DNA from: AWTP1-13 sp050248715
Lineage (GTDB): Bacteria; Pseudomonadota; Alphaproteobacteria; Rhizobiales; Hyphomicrobiaceae
Reading direction: 5' to 3'
DNA: 64,000 bases
Assembly (NCBI GenBank): GCA_050248715.1
Contig: JBFWRV010000014.1
Span: 35,816 to 99,815 of the forward strand
Part shown: piece after piece, positions 51,627 to 60,725 of the stretch
Layout: every line of letters starts with the position of its first letter
Position numbering within the stretch: the stretch's first letter is position 1
Notes under the pieces: generated by a model
Seen by the model: only the letters and a program-made list of their open reading frames with translations
Databases searched by the model: none
Told to the model about the DNA's origin: nothing
Translations under genes and position numbers: made by a program

Positions 51627-52502
51627 ATGACGAACACGGATATTGCCCGGCCTGGGCCGCTGATGGCAGGCAAGCGCGGTCTCATCATGGGGGTCGCCAA
51701 CGAGCGCTCGATCGCTTGGGGCATCGCCCGGGTGCTGGCGGGGCACGGCGCCAAACTCGCCTTCACCTATCAAGGCGACGCGTTCGGCCGGCGCGCCATC
51801 CCGCTCGCGAAGCAGGCCGGAGCCGAGATCATCGCCGACTGCGACGTGACCGATCTCAAGAGCGTCGACAAGACCTTCGACGAGATCAAGAAGACCTGGG
51901 GCGGTCTCGACTTCGTGGTGCATGCACTGGCCTTCTCCGACCGGCGCGAACTGGCCGGCCGCTATGCCGACACCACGCGCGAGAACTTCACCAACACGAT
52001 GGTGATCTCCTGCTTCTCCTTCACCGAAATCTCCAAGCGCGCCGCCGAGATCATGCCGCCGGGCGGTTCGCTGCTGACGCTCACCTTCTCGGGCGCGACG
52101 CGCTGGGTTCCCTGCTACAACGTGATGGGCGTGGCCAAGGCGGCGCTCGAGGCGTCGGTGCGCTATCTCGCGGCAGACCTGGGCGTGCAGGGCATCCGCG
52201 TCAACGCGCTCTCTGCCGGTCCGATGCGCACGCTGGCAGGTGCGGGCATCTCCGACGGGCGCATGCTCTTCAACTACCAGCGCGACCATTCGCCTTTGCA
52301 CCGTACGCCGACGCTGGACGAGGTCGGCGGTGCCGGACTCTATCTGCTGTCCGATCTGTCTGGCGCCGTGACGGGCGAGGTGCATTTCGTCGACTGCGGC
52401 TACAACACGATTGCGGTCCCGAACCTCGACGCCCTGAGGGCCATGGAGCAGGGCGCAGCGCTGCTCGGTGGCGATGGCTCGCCGCAGCAGGCGGCAGAGT
52501 AG
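51627..52502 (+). CDS. fabI: Enoyl-ACP reductase (NADH)
   Basis: A 291-residue short-chain-dehydrogenase-type FabI that reduces the 2-enoyl-ACP at the end of each cycle. MAGKRGLIMGVANERSIAWG gives the nucleotide site. The catalytic Tyr164 and Lys171 stand in PCYNVMGVAKAAL (E. coli Tyr156 and Lys163). The second tyrosine of the E. coli enzyme (Tyr146) is Phe154 here (TLTFSGATRW). SGAVTGEVHFVDCGYN is the family end. ATG 51627 follows GAAGAAGG. Last gene of the fab operon. Confidence 0.95.
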   Translation: MTNTDIARPGPLMAGKRGLIMGVANERSIAWGIARVLAGHGAKLAFTYQGDAFGRRAIPLAKQAGAEIIADCDVTDLKSVDKTFDEIKKTWGGLDFVVHALAFSDRRELAGRYADTTRENFTNTMVISCFSFTEISKRAAEIMPPGGSLLTLTFSGATRWVPCYNVMGVAKAALEASVRYLAADLGVQGIRVNALSAGPMRTLAGAGISDGRMLFNYQRDHSPLHRTPTLDEVGGAGLYLLSDLSGAVTGEVHFVDCGYNTIAVPNLDALRAMEQGAALLGGDGSPQQAAE

Positions 52503-52593
52503 AGTAGACGGGCGGCCGCCGGTTCACGCGGCGGTTTTCGACTGTTGCAACTGTTGAATTGCGCCGCCGCGCTGCGCGTGGCATCTCCGGCAC

Positions 52594-53448
52594 ATGATCG
52601 GTGTCTTTGATTCAGGACACGGCGGGCTCACGGTCTTTCGCGCGCTCGTTCGCCGCTTTCCGGGCGTTCCCCTCGTCTATTTTGGCGATCATCACAACGT
52701 GCCTTACGGCAACCGGGCATCGGATGAGATCGTCGCCCTCACGCGCCATGGCGTCGATGCCCTGTTCCGCGCCGGCTGCCGGCTGGTTCTGCTCGGTTGC
52801 AATACGGCGACCTGCGTCGCCGCGCGTACGCTGCAGCAGGACTGGCTCCCGGTCAGCGGCTGGGTGGGGCGCAACGTGCTCGGCATCGTCGCGCCGACCG
52901 TGGAGGCGGCAACGCAGACGCCCTGGGCCGTGACCTCGCCGCAATACCCGCAGAAGTACAACACCGACGTGATCGCCGTGTTCGGCACTACCCGCACGAT
53001 CGCCTCGCACGTGTATCCCGAGGAGATCCGCAAACGCTGCCCGAAGGTCACGCTGGTGCAGCAGAGCTGCCCGGACCTGGCGGGCGCCATCGAGCGGGAG
53101 GCTGGCGAGGCGGAGCTCGATGCGCTGGTCGCCCTGGGTGTCGCGGGGATGCTGGCGCACACCGGCGGCGCTCCGCCCCATCGTGCCATCCTCGGTTGCA
53201 CGCACTTTCCGCTGGTGGAGCATCTGTTCCGCCGCCACCTGCCGCCGTTCACGCGGCTGCTGTCGCAGCCCGAGGTGGTGGCCGACAGCCTCGAGCACTA
53301 TCTCCAGCGCCACCCGCGCTACCTCTCCGAGACGAGTGGCACCGAAGGGCAGCCGCGACTGCTCACCAGCGGCCACCCCGACCGCGTCGACCGTGTGGCG
53401 CGCATTTTCTGGCCGGACGTGCCGGCTTTCGCGCATCTCCCGCTATAG
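52594..53448 (+). CDS. murI: Glutamate racemase
   Basis: A 284-residue MurI, supplying D-glutamate for peptidoglycan. The two catalytic cysteines are Cys69 in LLGCNTATCVAA and Cys202 in ILGCTHFPLVEH. The start IGVFDSGHGGLTVFRAL holds the conserved Asp6-Ser7. FGDHHNVPYGNRASDEI is the N-terminal substrate part; most relatives have D-x-A-R-x-P-Y-G, so the Ala/Arg there are replaced by His/Asn. Length is about 20 residues above the common form. The gene stands alone after fabI. Confidence 0.88.
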   Translation: MIGVFDSGHGGLTVFRALVRRFPGVPLVYFGDHHNVPYGNRASDEIVALTRHGVDALFRAGCRLVLLGCNTATCVAARTLQQDWLPVSGWVGRNVLGIVAPTVEAATQTPWAVTSPQYPQKYNTDVIAVFGTTRTIASHVYPEEIRKRCPKVTLVQQSCPDLAGAIEREAGEAELDALVALGVAGMLAHTGGAPPHRAILGCTHFPLVEHLFRRHLPPFTRLLSQPEVVADSLEHYLQRHPRYLSETSGTEGQPRLLTSGHPDRVDRVARIFWPDVPAFAHLPL

Positions 53449-53472
53449 CAGGCAGCGCAGTGCCGGTCGGGA

Positions 53473-54420
53473 TCATACCGCCGGCGCGAGACCGGCCCGG
53501 CGGGCGAGCAGCACCAGCATCTCGTAGATGACGTGCGCGCACAGGTGCGCCGCCATGTTGTTGATGTCCTGCGGCGGGCTCACGGTGGCGACGTCGACCG
53601 CGACGATGTCGAGACCGGTAAGGGTGCGGATGAGGTCGATGCCCTCGCGCGCCGACAGCCCGCCCCAGGAGGGAGAGCACACGCCCGGCGCGCAGGACGG
53701 ATCGAACACGTCCATGTCGAAGCAGACGTAGACCGGGCGCCCCGCGGCCTGGTCGCGGAACTCGGACATGCGCTGGCTGAAGCCGCCGCGTACGAGGTCG
53801 TCGAGGGGCACCACGCGGTAGCCTAGTCCACGCGCGCGCGGCACGACACCATGTGTGAAGGTCGTGCCGCGGATGCCGACGTGCCAGGAGGAGGCGGCGT
53901 CGAGCAGCCCTTCCTCGGCCACGTGCGTGAACTGGGTGGCGGCGTTGTATTTGTCGGCGGGGTCGTAGGCGTAGGCGTCGGTGTGGGAGTCGATGTGCAG
54001 GCACACGAGGTTCTTATGACGTCTGGCGACGGCGCGCATGACGGGTACCGTGATCGAGCCGTCGCCGCCGATCGTGACGGGAACCGCGCCGGCCTCCACC
54101 ACGCGGCTCGTCGCCTGCTCGATGCGGTCGAAGGCGTCGAGGATGCGTCCAGGCGTGAGCTTGACGTTGCCACAGTCGACGACGCCGAGCGCAGCGAGGG
54201 GGTCGAAGTCGGCATGCGTGGGATTGAAGCGGCGGATCAGCGGCGACTGCAGGCGCACGGCATCGGGACCGCTGCGCGCGCCGACTCGGAAGGGGTGCGT
54301 GCCGCAGTCGAAGGGCAGACCGAGGATGGCGGCGCGCGTGCCGGGTCCCGGCCGGCCGTAGGGCGCGCCCATGAAGGTCAGCGGCAGCGTGAACAGGTCT
54401 TCGTCGGACAGCGTCGCCAT
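53473..54420 (-). CDS. Agmatinase/guanidino-acid hydrolase family ureohydrolase
   Basis: A 315-residue manganese enzyme of the arginase/agmatinase (SpeB) family. Metal ligands are in GGDGSITVPVMRA (Asp or His position), HIDSHTDAYAYDP (H-x-D-x-H-x-D) and YVCFDMDVFDPSCAPG (D-x-D). It hydrolyses guanidino compounds such as agmatine or guanidinobutyrate to urea and an amine. It ends an operon with an M20 peptidase and an amino acid ABC transporter, so an arginine-derived substrate taken up from outside is plausible. Confidence 0.88.
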   Translation of the reverse strand: MATLSDEDLFTLPLTFMGAPYGRPGPGTRAAILGLPFDCGTHPFRVGARSGPDAVRLQSPLIRRFNPTHADFDPLAALGVVDCGNVKLTPGRILDAFDRIEQATSRVVEAGAVPVTIGGDGSITVPVMRAVARRHKNLVCLHIDSHTDAYAYDPADKYNAATQFTHVAEEGLLDAASSWHVGIRGTTFTHGVVPRARGLGYRVVPLDDLVRGGFSQRMSEFRDQAAGRPVYVCFDMDVFDPSCAPGVCSPSWGGLSAREGIDLIRTLTGLDIVAVDVATVSPPQDINNMAAHLCAHVIYEMLVLLARRAGLAPAV

Positions 54421-54450
54421 GGCGGCCTCTCTGCATGCCTTCCCGGGTGA

Positions 54451-55731
54451 TCAGGCGCGGTTCGTGAGGAAGTCGAAGGCCGCGAGTGCGTGCACCTTGG
54501 CGATTGCCAGCAACTCGTCGACCAGGATGTGCTCGTCGGGCCCGCCCATGTTGAAGGGTGTGAGACCACACACGACCGTCGGCACCCCGTGCATGCGATA
54601 CCAGCGCGAGTCCGAGCCGCCGACGCGCATGTTGACTGCCGGCGGCCGCCCCAGCACCTCGGCAGCCGCGTCGCGCACGCGCATGACGATCTCGTGGCCG
54701 GGATCGGTGAAGTTCGGCTCGAAGCGGCGCAGCGTGCGCCATGCCACCCCCTCCAGTGGCCCGAGGCAGGCCGCGAGCTTCTCCTCGAGCGCGGCGGCTG
54801 TGATGCCGACGGGCAGGCGGATGTCGGCCCTGGCCAGCGCGCTCGCCGGCACGAGGTTGGGCGAGATGCCGCCCTCGATGGTGCCGATGTTGACGGTTAC
54901 GCGCTGGAGTGTCTCCGACTCTCCCGCACCCGACAGCGCCTCCGAAACGGGTGCCGCGGCCGCGATCGCGCGCGTCACCGCGGCGGGGGCCGACACGGGG
55001 AGCCTCTCGAGGCCCTTCACCTGGTCGAGCGCTGCACGCAGCCGATCGATGGCATTGACGCCCTTGTGCACATGCGCGCCGTGGGCCGACACGCCGCTGG
55101 CCGCGACCTCGATCCACAGCAGCCCCTTCTCGCCGAAGCGCACCACCAGGGGCGAGCCGACGTCGCCGCAGATGTTGGCATCGCCTTTCGCCTCCGGCAC
55201 GTGCTCGAGCATGTAGCCGGTTCCGAGGGAGCCCATGTTCTCCTCGTCGGCCGCCAGCGTGAGCACCACCTCCCCGCTCCAGGCCTGGCGGTGTTGCGCC
55301 AGGAGCGCGGCAGCCAGGATCGAGCAGGCAATTCCCCCCTTCATGTCCGATACGCCGCGGCCATAGATGCGGCCGTCGCGCAAGGCCCCGCTCAGCGGAA
55401 GCTCGGACCAGCCGGCTTCCTCGCCGACCGGGAAGGTGTCGAGGTGACCGTTGAAGATCAGGCGCCGCCCGGGCTGTTCGCCACGAACGCGCGCGATCAG
55501 GCTGACGATGCCCGGTTGAGGCTCGATACGCCGGATCTCCACGCCGGCAATTGCGGCCAGCCGCCGCTCCGCGACCGCGGCGACCGCGCGCGTGTCGCCG
55601 GGCGGGTTGGGCGAGGCCACGCGCACGAGAGCCTGCGTCATCTCGATGAGACGCGGCAGGCTGCGCTCCGCCTCGCCAGCAAGCGCCCCGCGCACGCCGT
55701 CGGCAGCGGCTGCGTTGCTATTGGCTCGCAA
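54451..55731 (-). CDS. M20 family metallopeptidase (ArgE/DapE type)
   Basis: A 426-residue zinc hydrolase. The metal sites are FNGHLDTFPVG (H-x-D), RGVSDMKGGIACSILAA (D) and TLAADEENMGSLGTGY (Glu-Glu). The dimerisation domain is from about 190 to 320. ArgE/DapE-like enzymes cleave N-acyl or peptide bonds. The stop of the permease gene overlaps its start by 14 bases. Together with the transporter it suggests uptake and deacylation of an acylated amino acid or peptide. Confidence 0.87.
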   Translation of the reverse strand: MRANSNAAAADGVRGALAGEAERSLPRLIEMTQALVRVASPNPPGDTRAVAAVAERRLAAIAGVEIRRIEPQPGIVSLIARVRGEQPGRRLIFNGHLDTFPVGEEAGWSELPLSGALRDGRIYGRGVSDMKGGIACSILAAALLAQHRQAWSGEVVLTLAADEENMGSLGTGYMLEHVPEAKGDANICGDVGSPLVVRFGEKGLLWIEVAASGVSAHGAHVHKGVNAIDRLRAALDQVKGLERLPVSAPAAVTRAIAAAAPVSEALSGAGESETLQRVTVNIGTIEGGISPNLVPASALARADIRLPVGITAAALEEKLAACLGPLEGVAWRTLRRFEPNFTDPGHEIVMRVRDAAAEVLGRPPAVNMRVGGSDSRWYRMHGVPTVVCGLTPFNMGGPDEHILVDELLAIAKVHALAAFDFLTNRA

Positions 55732-56383
55732 GGCGGCGCTCCCACAGACGGATCGCCATCGCCAGCGGCCAGCAGATGAAGAAGTAGACGACGGCGATGA
55801 AGGTGAAGATCTCGAGCGGACGGAAGGTGGAGGACGAGAGCTCCATGCCGCGCCGGGTGATCTCGCTCACGGAGATGACGGCTCCCAGCGAGGAGAACTT
55901 GATGAGCTGCACGAAGTTGGAGGCGAGCGGCGGCAGCGTCATGCGGATGGCCTGCGGCAGCACGATGCGCCGGAACGACTGCACCGGCGTGAGTCCCAGC
56001 ACCTGGGCCGCTTCGCGATGGCCCTTCGGCACGGCCTGGATGCCTGCTCGGTAGACCTCGGAGATGAAGGACGCCTGGTACACGGACAGGCCGATAATGA
56101 GCGCGGCGACGGCACCGATGCCGACGTTGAACACGATCGGCAGCACGTAGTAGACCCACAGCAGCTGCACCAGGATCGGCGTATTGCGGATGATCTCGCC
56201 GAACGACACGCCGATCCAGCGCAGCACGCGCCAGCGCGACATGTCGAGCCCGGCGATGATGAGGCCGCCGATCATGGCGAGCACCAGTGTGACCGCCGAG
56301 ATGATCAGCGTCATCTGCAGCCCCGACATCAAGAAGTCGAGGCTGTTCCACACCGTGTCCCAGCGGAAGCGGTAGGATGTCAT
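55718..56383 (-). CDS. Polar amino acid ABC transporter permease
   Basis: A 221-residue permease of the HisMQ/GlnP family. About five membrane spans, with MTSYRFRWDTVWNSLDFLMS and the cytoplasmic coupling motif EVYRAGIQAVPKGHREAAQV, which carries the EAA-type loop (REAAQVLGLTPVQSFRRIV). Only one permease is encoded here, so a homodimer is likely. It overlaps the peptidase gene by 14 bases. Confidence 0.9.
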   Translation of the reverse strand: MTSYRFRWDTVWNSLDFLMSGLQMTLIISAVTLVLAMIGGLIIAGLDMSRWRVLRWIGVSFGEIIRNTPILVQLLWVYYVLPIVFNVGIGAVAALIIGLSVYQASFISEVYRAGIQAVPKGHREAAQVLGLTPVQSFRRIVLPQAIRMTLPPLASNFVQLIKFSSLGAVISVSEITRRGMELSSSTFRPLEIFTFIAVVYFFICWPLAMAIRLWERRLASQ

Positions 56384-56448
56384 GGATGATCACTCCCGCG
56401 CGGTCGCGCGCCGGCTGCTGTGGGCCATGGTCCTTCGGAGCGGAGCCC

Positions 56449-57258
56449 TCAGGGCGCCACGATCGGATCGAGCTTGTGCTTCTTGGCGAGCTTCATCAAT
56501 CGGCCGTCGAGCTTGATGGTGTCGACGAACAGGTTGATATAGTTGAGCCAGATCTGGTCGCCTTGCGGCACGACGTAGGCGTAGGGCGTGATGGCCAGCT
56601 TCTCCTTGGGCAGCAGGTAGGCGGCCCAATCGAACTCGTCGGTCACTTTGATGGCGGTCGGGAAGTCCGTCATGATCACGTCGACGCGCTGCGCGACCAG
56701 CTCGGCCTCGCGCGTGTTCGGCGGGGCGACCGAGACGAGTTCCGCGTTCTTGAGGTAGCCCTTCATGAACACCTCGATGTAGCTGCCGAGCGAGACGGCC
56801 GCCTTGATGCCCTTCTGGTCGATGTCATCCCAGGTCTTCACCTTTCCGCCCTTGCGCGTGACGGCGTAGATGTTCGTGATGAGGTAGGGCTTGGAGAACT
56901 CCACCGCTTGCGCGCGCTTCAAGGTCGCGCCGACGCCGAACATGCCGATCTCGCACTTGTTGGCCTGCAGGTCGGCGATGAAGGTGGCAAACCCGGATTC
57001 GACGATCTCGAGCTGGGCGTCGAGTTCCTTGGCCAGCTCCTTGGCGAGGTCGGCGTCGATACCCTCGATCTGGCCCGTTGTCGGATTGCGGAAGGAGATC
57101 GAGTAGTAGAGAGGATACTGGCACACCCTCAGCTTCTTGTTCTTCGTCACCTCGTAGAGGCGCGATTGCGGCTGGGCTCCGGCGCCGGGGACGGCCAGCA
57201 GGACCGCGGCGAGTGCTGCCGCGATGAGCGTGGCGGCTCGGGTCATCAATCTGCGCAT
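56449..57258 (-). CDS. Amino acid ABC transporter substrate-binding protein (family 3)
   Basis: A 269-residue periplasmic protein with a signal peptide (LIAAALAAVLLAVPGAGAQP). The ligand-binding start KKLRVCQYPLYYSISFRNPT and GQIEGIDADLAKELAKELDA are standard for family 3 solute-binding proteins. CEIGMFGVGATLKRAQAVEF is the second lobe contact. The arginine in VCQYPLYYSI position and acidic residues of polar amino acid binders cannot be assigned with confidence. It lies between the ATPase and permease genes of the same operon. Confidence 0.9.
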   Translation of the reverse strand: MRRLMTRAATLIAAALAAVLLAVPGAGAQPQSRLYEVTKNKKLRVCQYPLYYSISFRNPTTGQIEGIDADLAKELAKELDAQLEIVESGFATFIADLQANKCEIGMFGVGATLKRAQAVEFSKPYLITNIYAVTRKGGKVKTWDDIDQKGIKAAVSLGSYIEVFMKGYLKNAELVSVAPPNTREAELVAQRVDVIMTDFPTAIKVTDEFDWAAYLLPKEKLAITPYAYVVPQGDQIWLNYINLFVDTIKLDGRLMKLAKKHKLDPIVAP

Positions 57259-57276
57259 GACAGGTCTCCCTTGTGA

Positions 57277-58053
57277 CTAGTCCTCGAATTGCTGCAAGAA
57301 GCGCTTGGCGCGCTCGGTTGTCGGTGTGGAGAAGAAGCGTGCGGGCTCGCCCGTCTCCTCGACGATCTCGCCGCGATCCATGAAGGCCACGCGCGAGCCG
57401 ACGTTGCGGGCAAAATTCATCTCGTGCGTGACGACCATCATCGTCATGCCCTCGTCCGCCAGCTGGCGCATGACGACCAGTACTTCGCGCCGCAGCTCCG
57501 GGTCGAGCGCCGAGGTCGGCTCGTCGAACAGCAGGACCTTGGGCGACATGGCGAGCGCACGCGCGATGGCGACGCGCTGCTGCTGGCCGCCGGAGAGGCG
57601 CGCGGGGTAGGCATCGCGCTTGTCGGCCAGGCCCACCTTCTCGAGCAGGCGTTCGCCGGCTGCGACGGCGTCGGCCTTCGGCATCGCCTTCACGCGGATC
57701 GGCGCCTCGATGACGTTCTCGATTACCGACATGTGTGGCCACAGATTGAAGTGCTGGAACACCATGCCGATGTCGGGCCGCACCGAGCGCGCCGCGCGCT
57801 TCACCGCGGTTTCCGCATCCGGCTTGGCGATCACCGTGCCGTTCATGGTCACGCGGCCCTCGGAGGGCTCCTCGAGCAGGGCGAGACAGCGCAGCAGCGT
57901 GGTCTTGCCCGAGCCGCTCGGCCCGATGACGCACACCACGTCGCGCTCCGCCACCTCTAGCGTGACGCGCGTGAGGACCTGGTTGGTGCCGAAGCGCTTC
58001 GAGACGCCCTCTGCAGCGATGGTCGCCGCCCCAGCCATGATCCGTCCGTCCAT
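57277..58053 (-). CDS. Polar amino acid ABC transporter ATPase
   Basis: A 258-residue ATPase of the GlnQ/HisP family. Walker A is VIGPSGSGKTTLLRCL, the signature LSGGQQQRVAIARAL, Walker B VLLFDEPTSALDPEL, and the switch VVTHEMNFARNV. First gene of the operon, with its promoter in the region shared with the LysR gene. A Met six residues in (MAGAATIAAEG) is an alternative start. Confidence 0.93.
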   Translation of the reverse strand: MDGRIMAGAATIAAEGVSKRFGTNQVLTRVTLEVAERDVVCVIGPSGSGKTTLLRCLALLEEPSEGRVTMNGTVIAKPDAETAVKRAARSVRPDIGMVFQHFNLWPHMSVIENVIEAPIRVKAMPKADAVAAGERLLEKVGLADKRDAYPARLSGGQQQRVAIARALAMSPKVLLFDEPTSALDPELRREVLVVMRQLADEGMTMMVVTHEMNFARNVGSRVAFMDRGEIVEETGEPARFFSTPTTERAKRFLQQFED

Positions 58054-58145
58054 AACGCGCAGCCCGGTCGGAGCTACCGACGTCCGCGCTTGCCATATAA
58101 CCGTGCTCTATGCCTAACTTGACGGCATGACCGCAACGGCCACTC

Positions 58146-58202
58146 TGTTGCCCGGCAACACTGACATTCTCTGGCACAAGTGGCAATAACGGGATTTTAT
58201 TG
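58146..58202. promoter_or_regulatory. Two LysR-type dyads between the ABC operon and the LysR gene
   Basis: TGTTGCC-C-GGCAACA at 58146-58160 is a perfect 15-base palindrome. CAATAA-CGGGATT-TTATTG at 58184-58202 is a 6-base-arm dyad with the T-N11-A spacing of LysR boxes. It ends four bases before the LysR start, which leaves no ribosome site. Autoregulation and control of the divergent operon are inferred. Confidence 0.6.
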
Positions 58203-58206
58203 AAGC

Positions 58207-59094
58207 ATGGATGTTCGTCTTCTCGAGGCTTTCCGGGCTGTCGTCGATCATCGCTCCGTGACCAACGCGGCCGTCGCAATGGGCGTCACGCAGCCGGCCG
58301 TCAGTGCCCAGATCGCCCGGCTCGAGCAGGAGCTTGGTTTCGCCCTGTTCGACCGCAGCAACGGTCGGCTCAAGCCGACGCCGGAGGGCGTCCTGTTCTA
58401 CGCGGAGGCCAACAAGGCGTTGACGGGAATCGATCGGCTCACGCGTGCTGCCGAGGAGATCCGCACCGCCCAGGTGGGCCAGCTCGTGATCGCCAGCCAC
58501 CCGAGCGCGGCGATCTCCCTGCTGCCGGGCCTGGTTTCCGCATTCCTTGCCGCGCGGCCTGGCGTCGCTGCCCGCCTCATCTCGCGCAACTCGGATGTCA
58601 TCAGCCGGCTGCTGCCGAGCGAGAGCTACGACATCGGCATCGCCGAGCTGCCGATCGACGACACCGCCGTGCGGCTCACGCGCTATCGTATGCGCTGCGT
58701 GACGATCCTGCCTGCCCGGCACGCGCTCGCCGCGCGGGAGACGCTGTCGCCAACGCTGCTGTCGGGCCATCCGGTCGTCGCGCTTGCGCGCCCCCTGCAG
58801 ACGTCCGTCCGCCTCATGAAAGCGTTTGCCGATGCGGGCGCCGAATGGGTGCCGGTGGCCGAGGCCGAGTACTTCGCCACCGTATGCGGCCTCGTCGCCA
58901 GCAATGCCGGCTGGTCGATCGTCGATCCGCTGTCGGCTGAGACGTTCCAACACCTGGGCCTCGTTGTGCGCGAGTTCGAGCCGGCGACCTTCTACGAGAT
59001 CGGCGCCTTCACGGCGCGCTACCGCGAACCCTCGATTCTGGCACAGTCGTTCCTGGCCATGCTCGATCGCAAGCTGAAGCCTCTCGACGCTTGA
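58207..59094 (+). CDS. LysR-family transcriptional regulator
   Basis: A 295-residue LysR regulator with the winged helix at the N-terminus: MDVRLLEAFRAVVDHRSVTN and AAVAMGVTQPAVSAQIARLE, then QELGFALFDRSNGRLKPTPEG. The periplasmic-binding-type ligand domain runs from about residue 90. It is divergent from the polar amino acid ABC operon and likely controls it. The M28 peptidase gene follows 13 bases later on its own strand, so the regulator and that peptidase may be in one unit. ATG 58207 lacks a ribosome site because a dyad fills that space. Confidence 0.9.
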   Translation: MDVRLLEAFRAVVDHRSVTNAAVAMGVTQPAVSAQIARLEQELGFALFDRSNGRLKPTPEGVLFYAEANKALTGIDRLTRAAEEIRTAQVGQLVIASHPSAAISLLPGLVSAFLAARPGVAARLISRNSDVISRLLPSESYDIGIAELPIDDTAVRLTRYRMRCVTILPARHALAARETLSPTLLSGHPVVALARPLQTSVRLMKAFADAGAEWVPVAEAEYFATVCGLVASNAGWSIVDPLSAETFQHLGLVVREFEPATFYEIGAFTARYREPSILAQSFLAMLDRKLKPLDA

Positions 59095-59107
59095 GGACCC
59101 TGCCCAC

Positions 59108-60409
59108 ATGCACGTGACCACCGACATTGCCGCTGCGATCGCCGCCGACCGGCAGCTGTGGCCGGACTTCCTCGCCATATGCGATTGCGGCGGCCGGCTC
59201 GCCGGCACCGAGAGCGAGCGGAGGGCCTTTGCGCTCGTCGAGGCGCGCGCCGAGGCTGCCTGCGGCCGCAAGGGGCGGTCGCTCCCGGTCCCCTACGGTG
59301 GCTGGTCGGCGCGCGCCGCGTCTGTCGTATTGCCCGGCGGCATCGCGGTGCCGGCGCACGCGCTGCTGCGGAGTGTTGCTACGCCGGCGGGCGGGCTCGC
59401 CGCTGAGGTCGTGGACGTGGGACGCGGCACGCCTGAGGAATTCGCGGCGCATGCGCATGACCTCAAGGGCCGCATCGCGCTCGTGCGTCACGAACTGATG
59501 TTCGCGGCCGGCACGATCCACCGTCGGCGCAAATACCTGGCGGCGCTCGAGGCGGGCGCGATCGGATTCCTAATCGCCGGACCGCTGCCGGGCGAGCTCG
59601 TGGCGGGGTCCTCGGGGCGGCAGGAGGGGGCAGGTATTCCGGCGGCCGGCATTACGCCCGAGGCGGCGGCCGCGCTGCGACGTACCGCGCGCGGCTGGCC
59701 GACCGCGACGCTGACAATCGACACCACCGAGCAGCCCGCCGAGACGCGCACGCTGCTGCTCGACCTTCCAGGGCAGGGCGAGGAGTGGGTCGTGCTCAGT
59801 GCGCACGTCGATGGCCACGACGGCGGCGAAAGTGCCATGGACAACGCGAGCGGGCTGGCGGCGGTGCTTTCGGTGGCACGCGCACTGGCTCCGCGAGTCG
59901 GATCATTCAAGCGCGGGATCCGGCTCGCGTTCTTCAGTGTGGAAGAGTGGGCTCTGACCGGCTCCGCCCAATACGTGCAGAACATCGGTGAAGACGAGCG
60001 GCGGCGCATCGCCCTCAACGTGAACCTCGACTCCGTCGGCGGCAGCCCGAACCTCACGGCGCTGACCAGCGGTTTTGCAGGCCTGGAGCCGTTTCTGCTC
60101 CGTGTCGCCGAGGCCGGCGGTGTCCAGCTGCGTACCTATCGCCCGCTGATGCAGAACTCCGATCACGCCAATTTCGCCCTGGCCGGCATTCCCGCGCTGC
60201 GCCTCGTCGCCGGATTCGACGAGCCCGGCGCCAACCTGCGCCACGTCCTCACGCCCGCGGACACGCGCGACAAGGTGCGTGCGGAGGAACTGACGCGGGC
60301 TGCGCTCCTCACCGGAGCCATCGCGGCTGCAGCATGCCAGGCTGACGCGGCAGAGGTTGCAAGCTGGAGCTCGGGCATGCCCTTGCGCCTGTCGTCGAGC
60401 AGGACGTAG
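59108..60409 (+). CDS. M28 family metallopeptidase
   Basis: A 433-residue aminopeptidase-like zinc enzyme with a protease-associated domain inserted before the catalytic half (AGAIGFLIAGPLPGELVAGS). Metal ligands: LSAHVDGHDGGESAMDNASG (His, Asp), FFSVEEWALTGSAQYV (Glu-Glu) and MQNSDHANFALAGIPALRLV (His). No signal peptide is visible, so it seems cytoplasmic. Near the transporter operon it could release amino acids from imported peptides. The C-terminal 30 residues are less conserved in look. Confidence 0.87.
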   Translation: MHVTTDIAAAIAADRQLWPDFLAICDCGGRLAGTESERRAFALVEARAEAACGRKGRSLPVPYGGWSARAASVVLPGGIAVPAHALLRSVATPAGGLAAEVVDVGRGTPEEFAAHAHDLKGRIALVRHELMFAAGTIHRRRKYLAALEAGAIGFLIAGPLPGELVAGSSGRQEGAGIPAAGITPEAAAALRRTARGWPTATLTIDTTEQPAETRTLLLDLPGQGEEWVVLSAHVDGHDGGESAMDNASGLAAVLSVARALAPRVGSFKRGIRLAFFSVEEWALTGSAQYVQNIGEDERRRIALNVNLDSVGGSPNLTALTSGFAGLEPFLLRVAEAGGVQLRTYRPLMQNSDHANFALAGIPALRLVAGFDEPGANLRHVLTPADTRDKVRAEELTRAALLTGAIAAAACQADAAEVASWSSGMPLRLSSSRT

Positions 60410-60725
60410 GGAGCCGGGTCCGCATGCAAGCGGCGGACGAACGCCAAGAGCATCTGCTCCGGCATTGTCTCTACCACCAATGGACTAGGTTGCTACGCCA
60501 TTTGGCCATCCGCAGGGCCATCACCTCGGTCTGTCTGGTATAGGTTGCCGGCGCATATTGCGCAGAGGCTGGGAACCGCACTTAACTCCGTGTTGATGAC
60601 ACCGGCTGTAGCGCTTTTGCAGTAGTGGATTTTCACATGCTTTTGCTTCATTGAAATGGCACCGAGGACAAGTTGACTCAAGCCAAGGCTGACGCCTCGA
60701 GTCAATCGCCACATAGGATGAAAGC
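60410..60725. other. Intergenic region before the DUF4214 gene
   Basis: No gene is supported in this 316-base stretch. A dyad TTGACTC-n19-GAGTCAA at 60673-60705 lies 20 bases before the next start and may be an operator or leader hairpin. AGGAT at 60715-60719 is the probable ribosome site. GC falls from here on. Confidence 0.4.
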
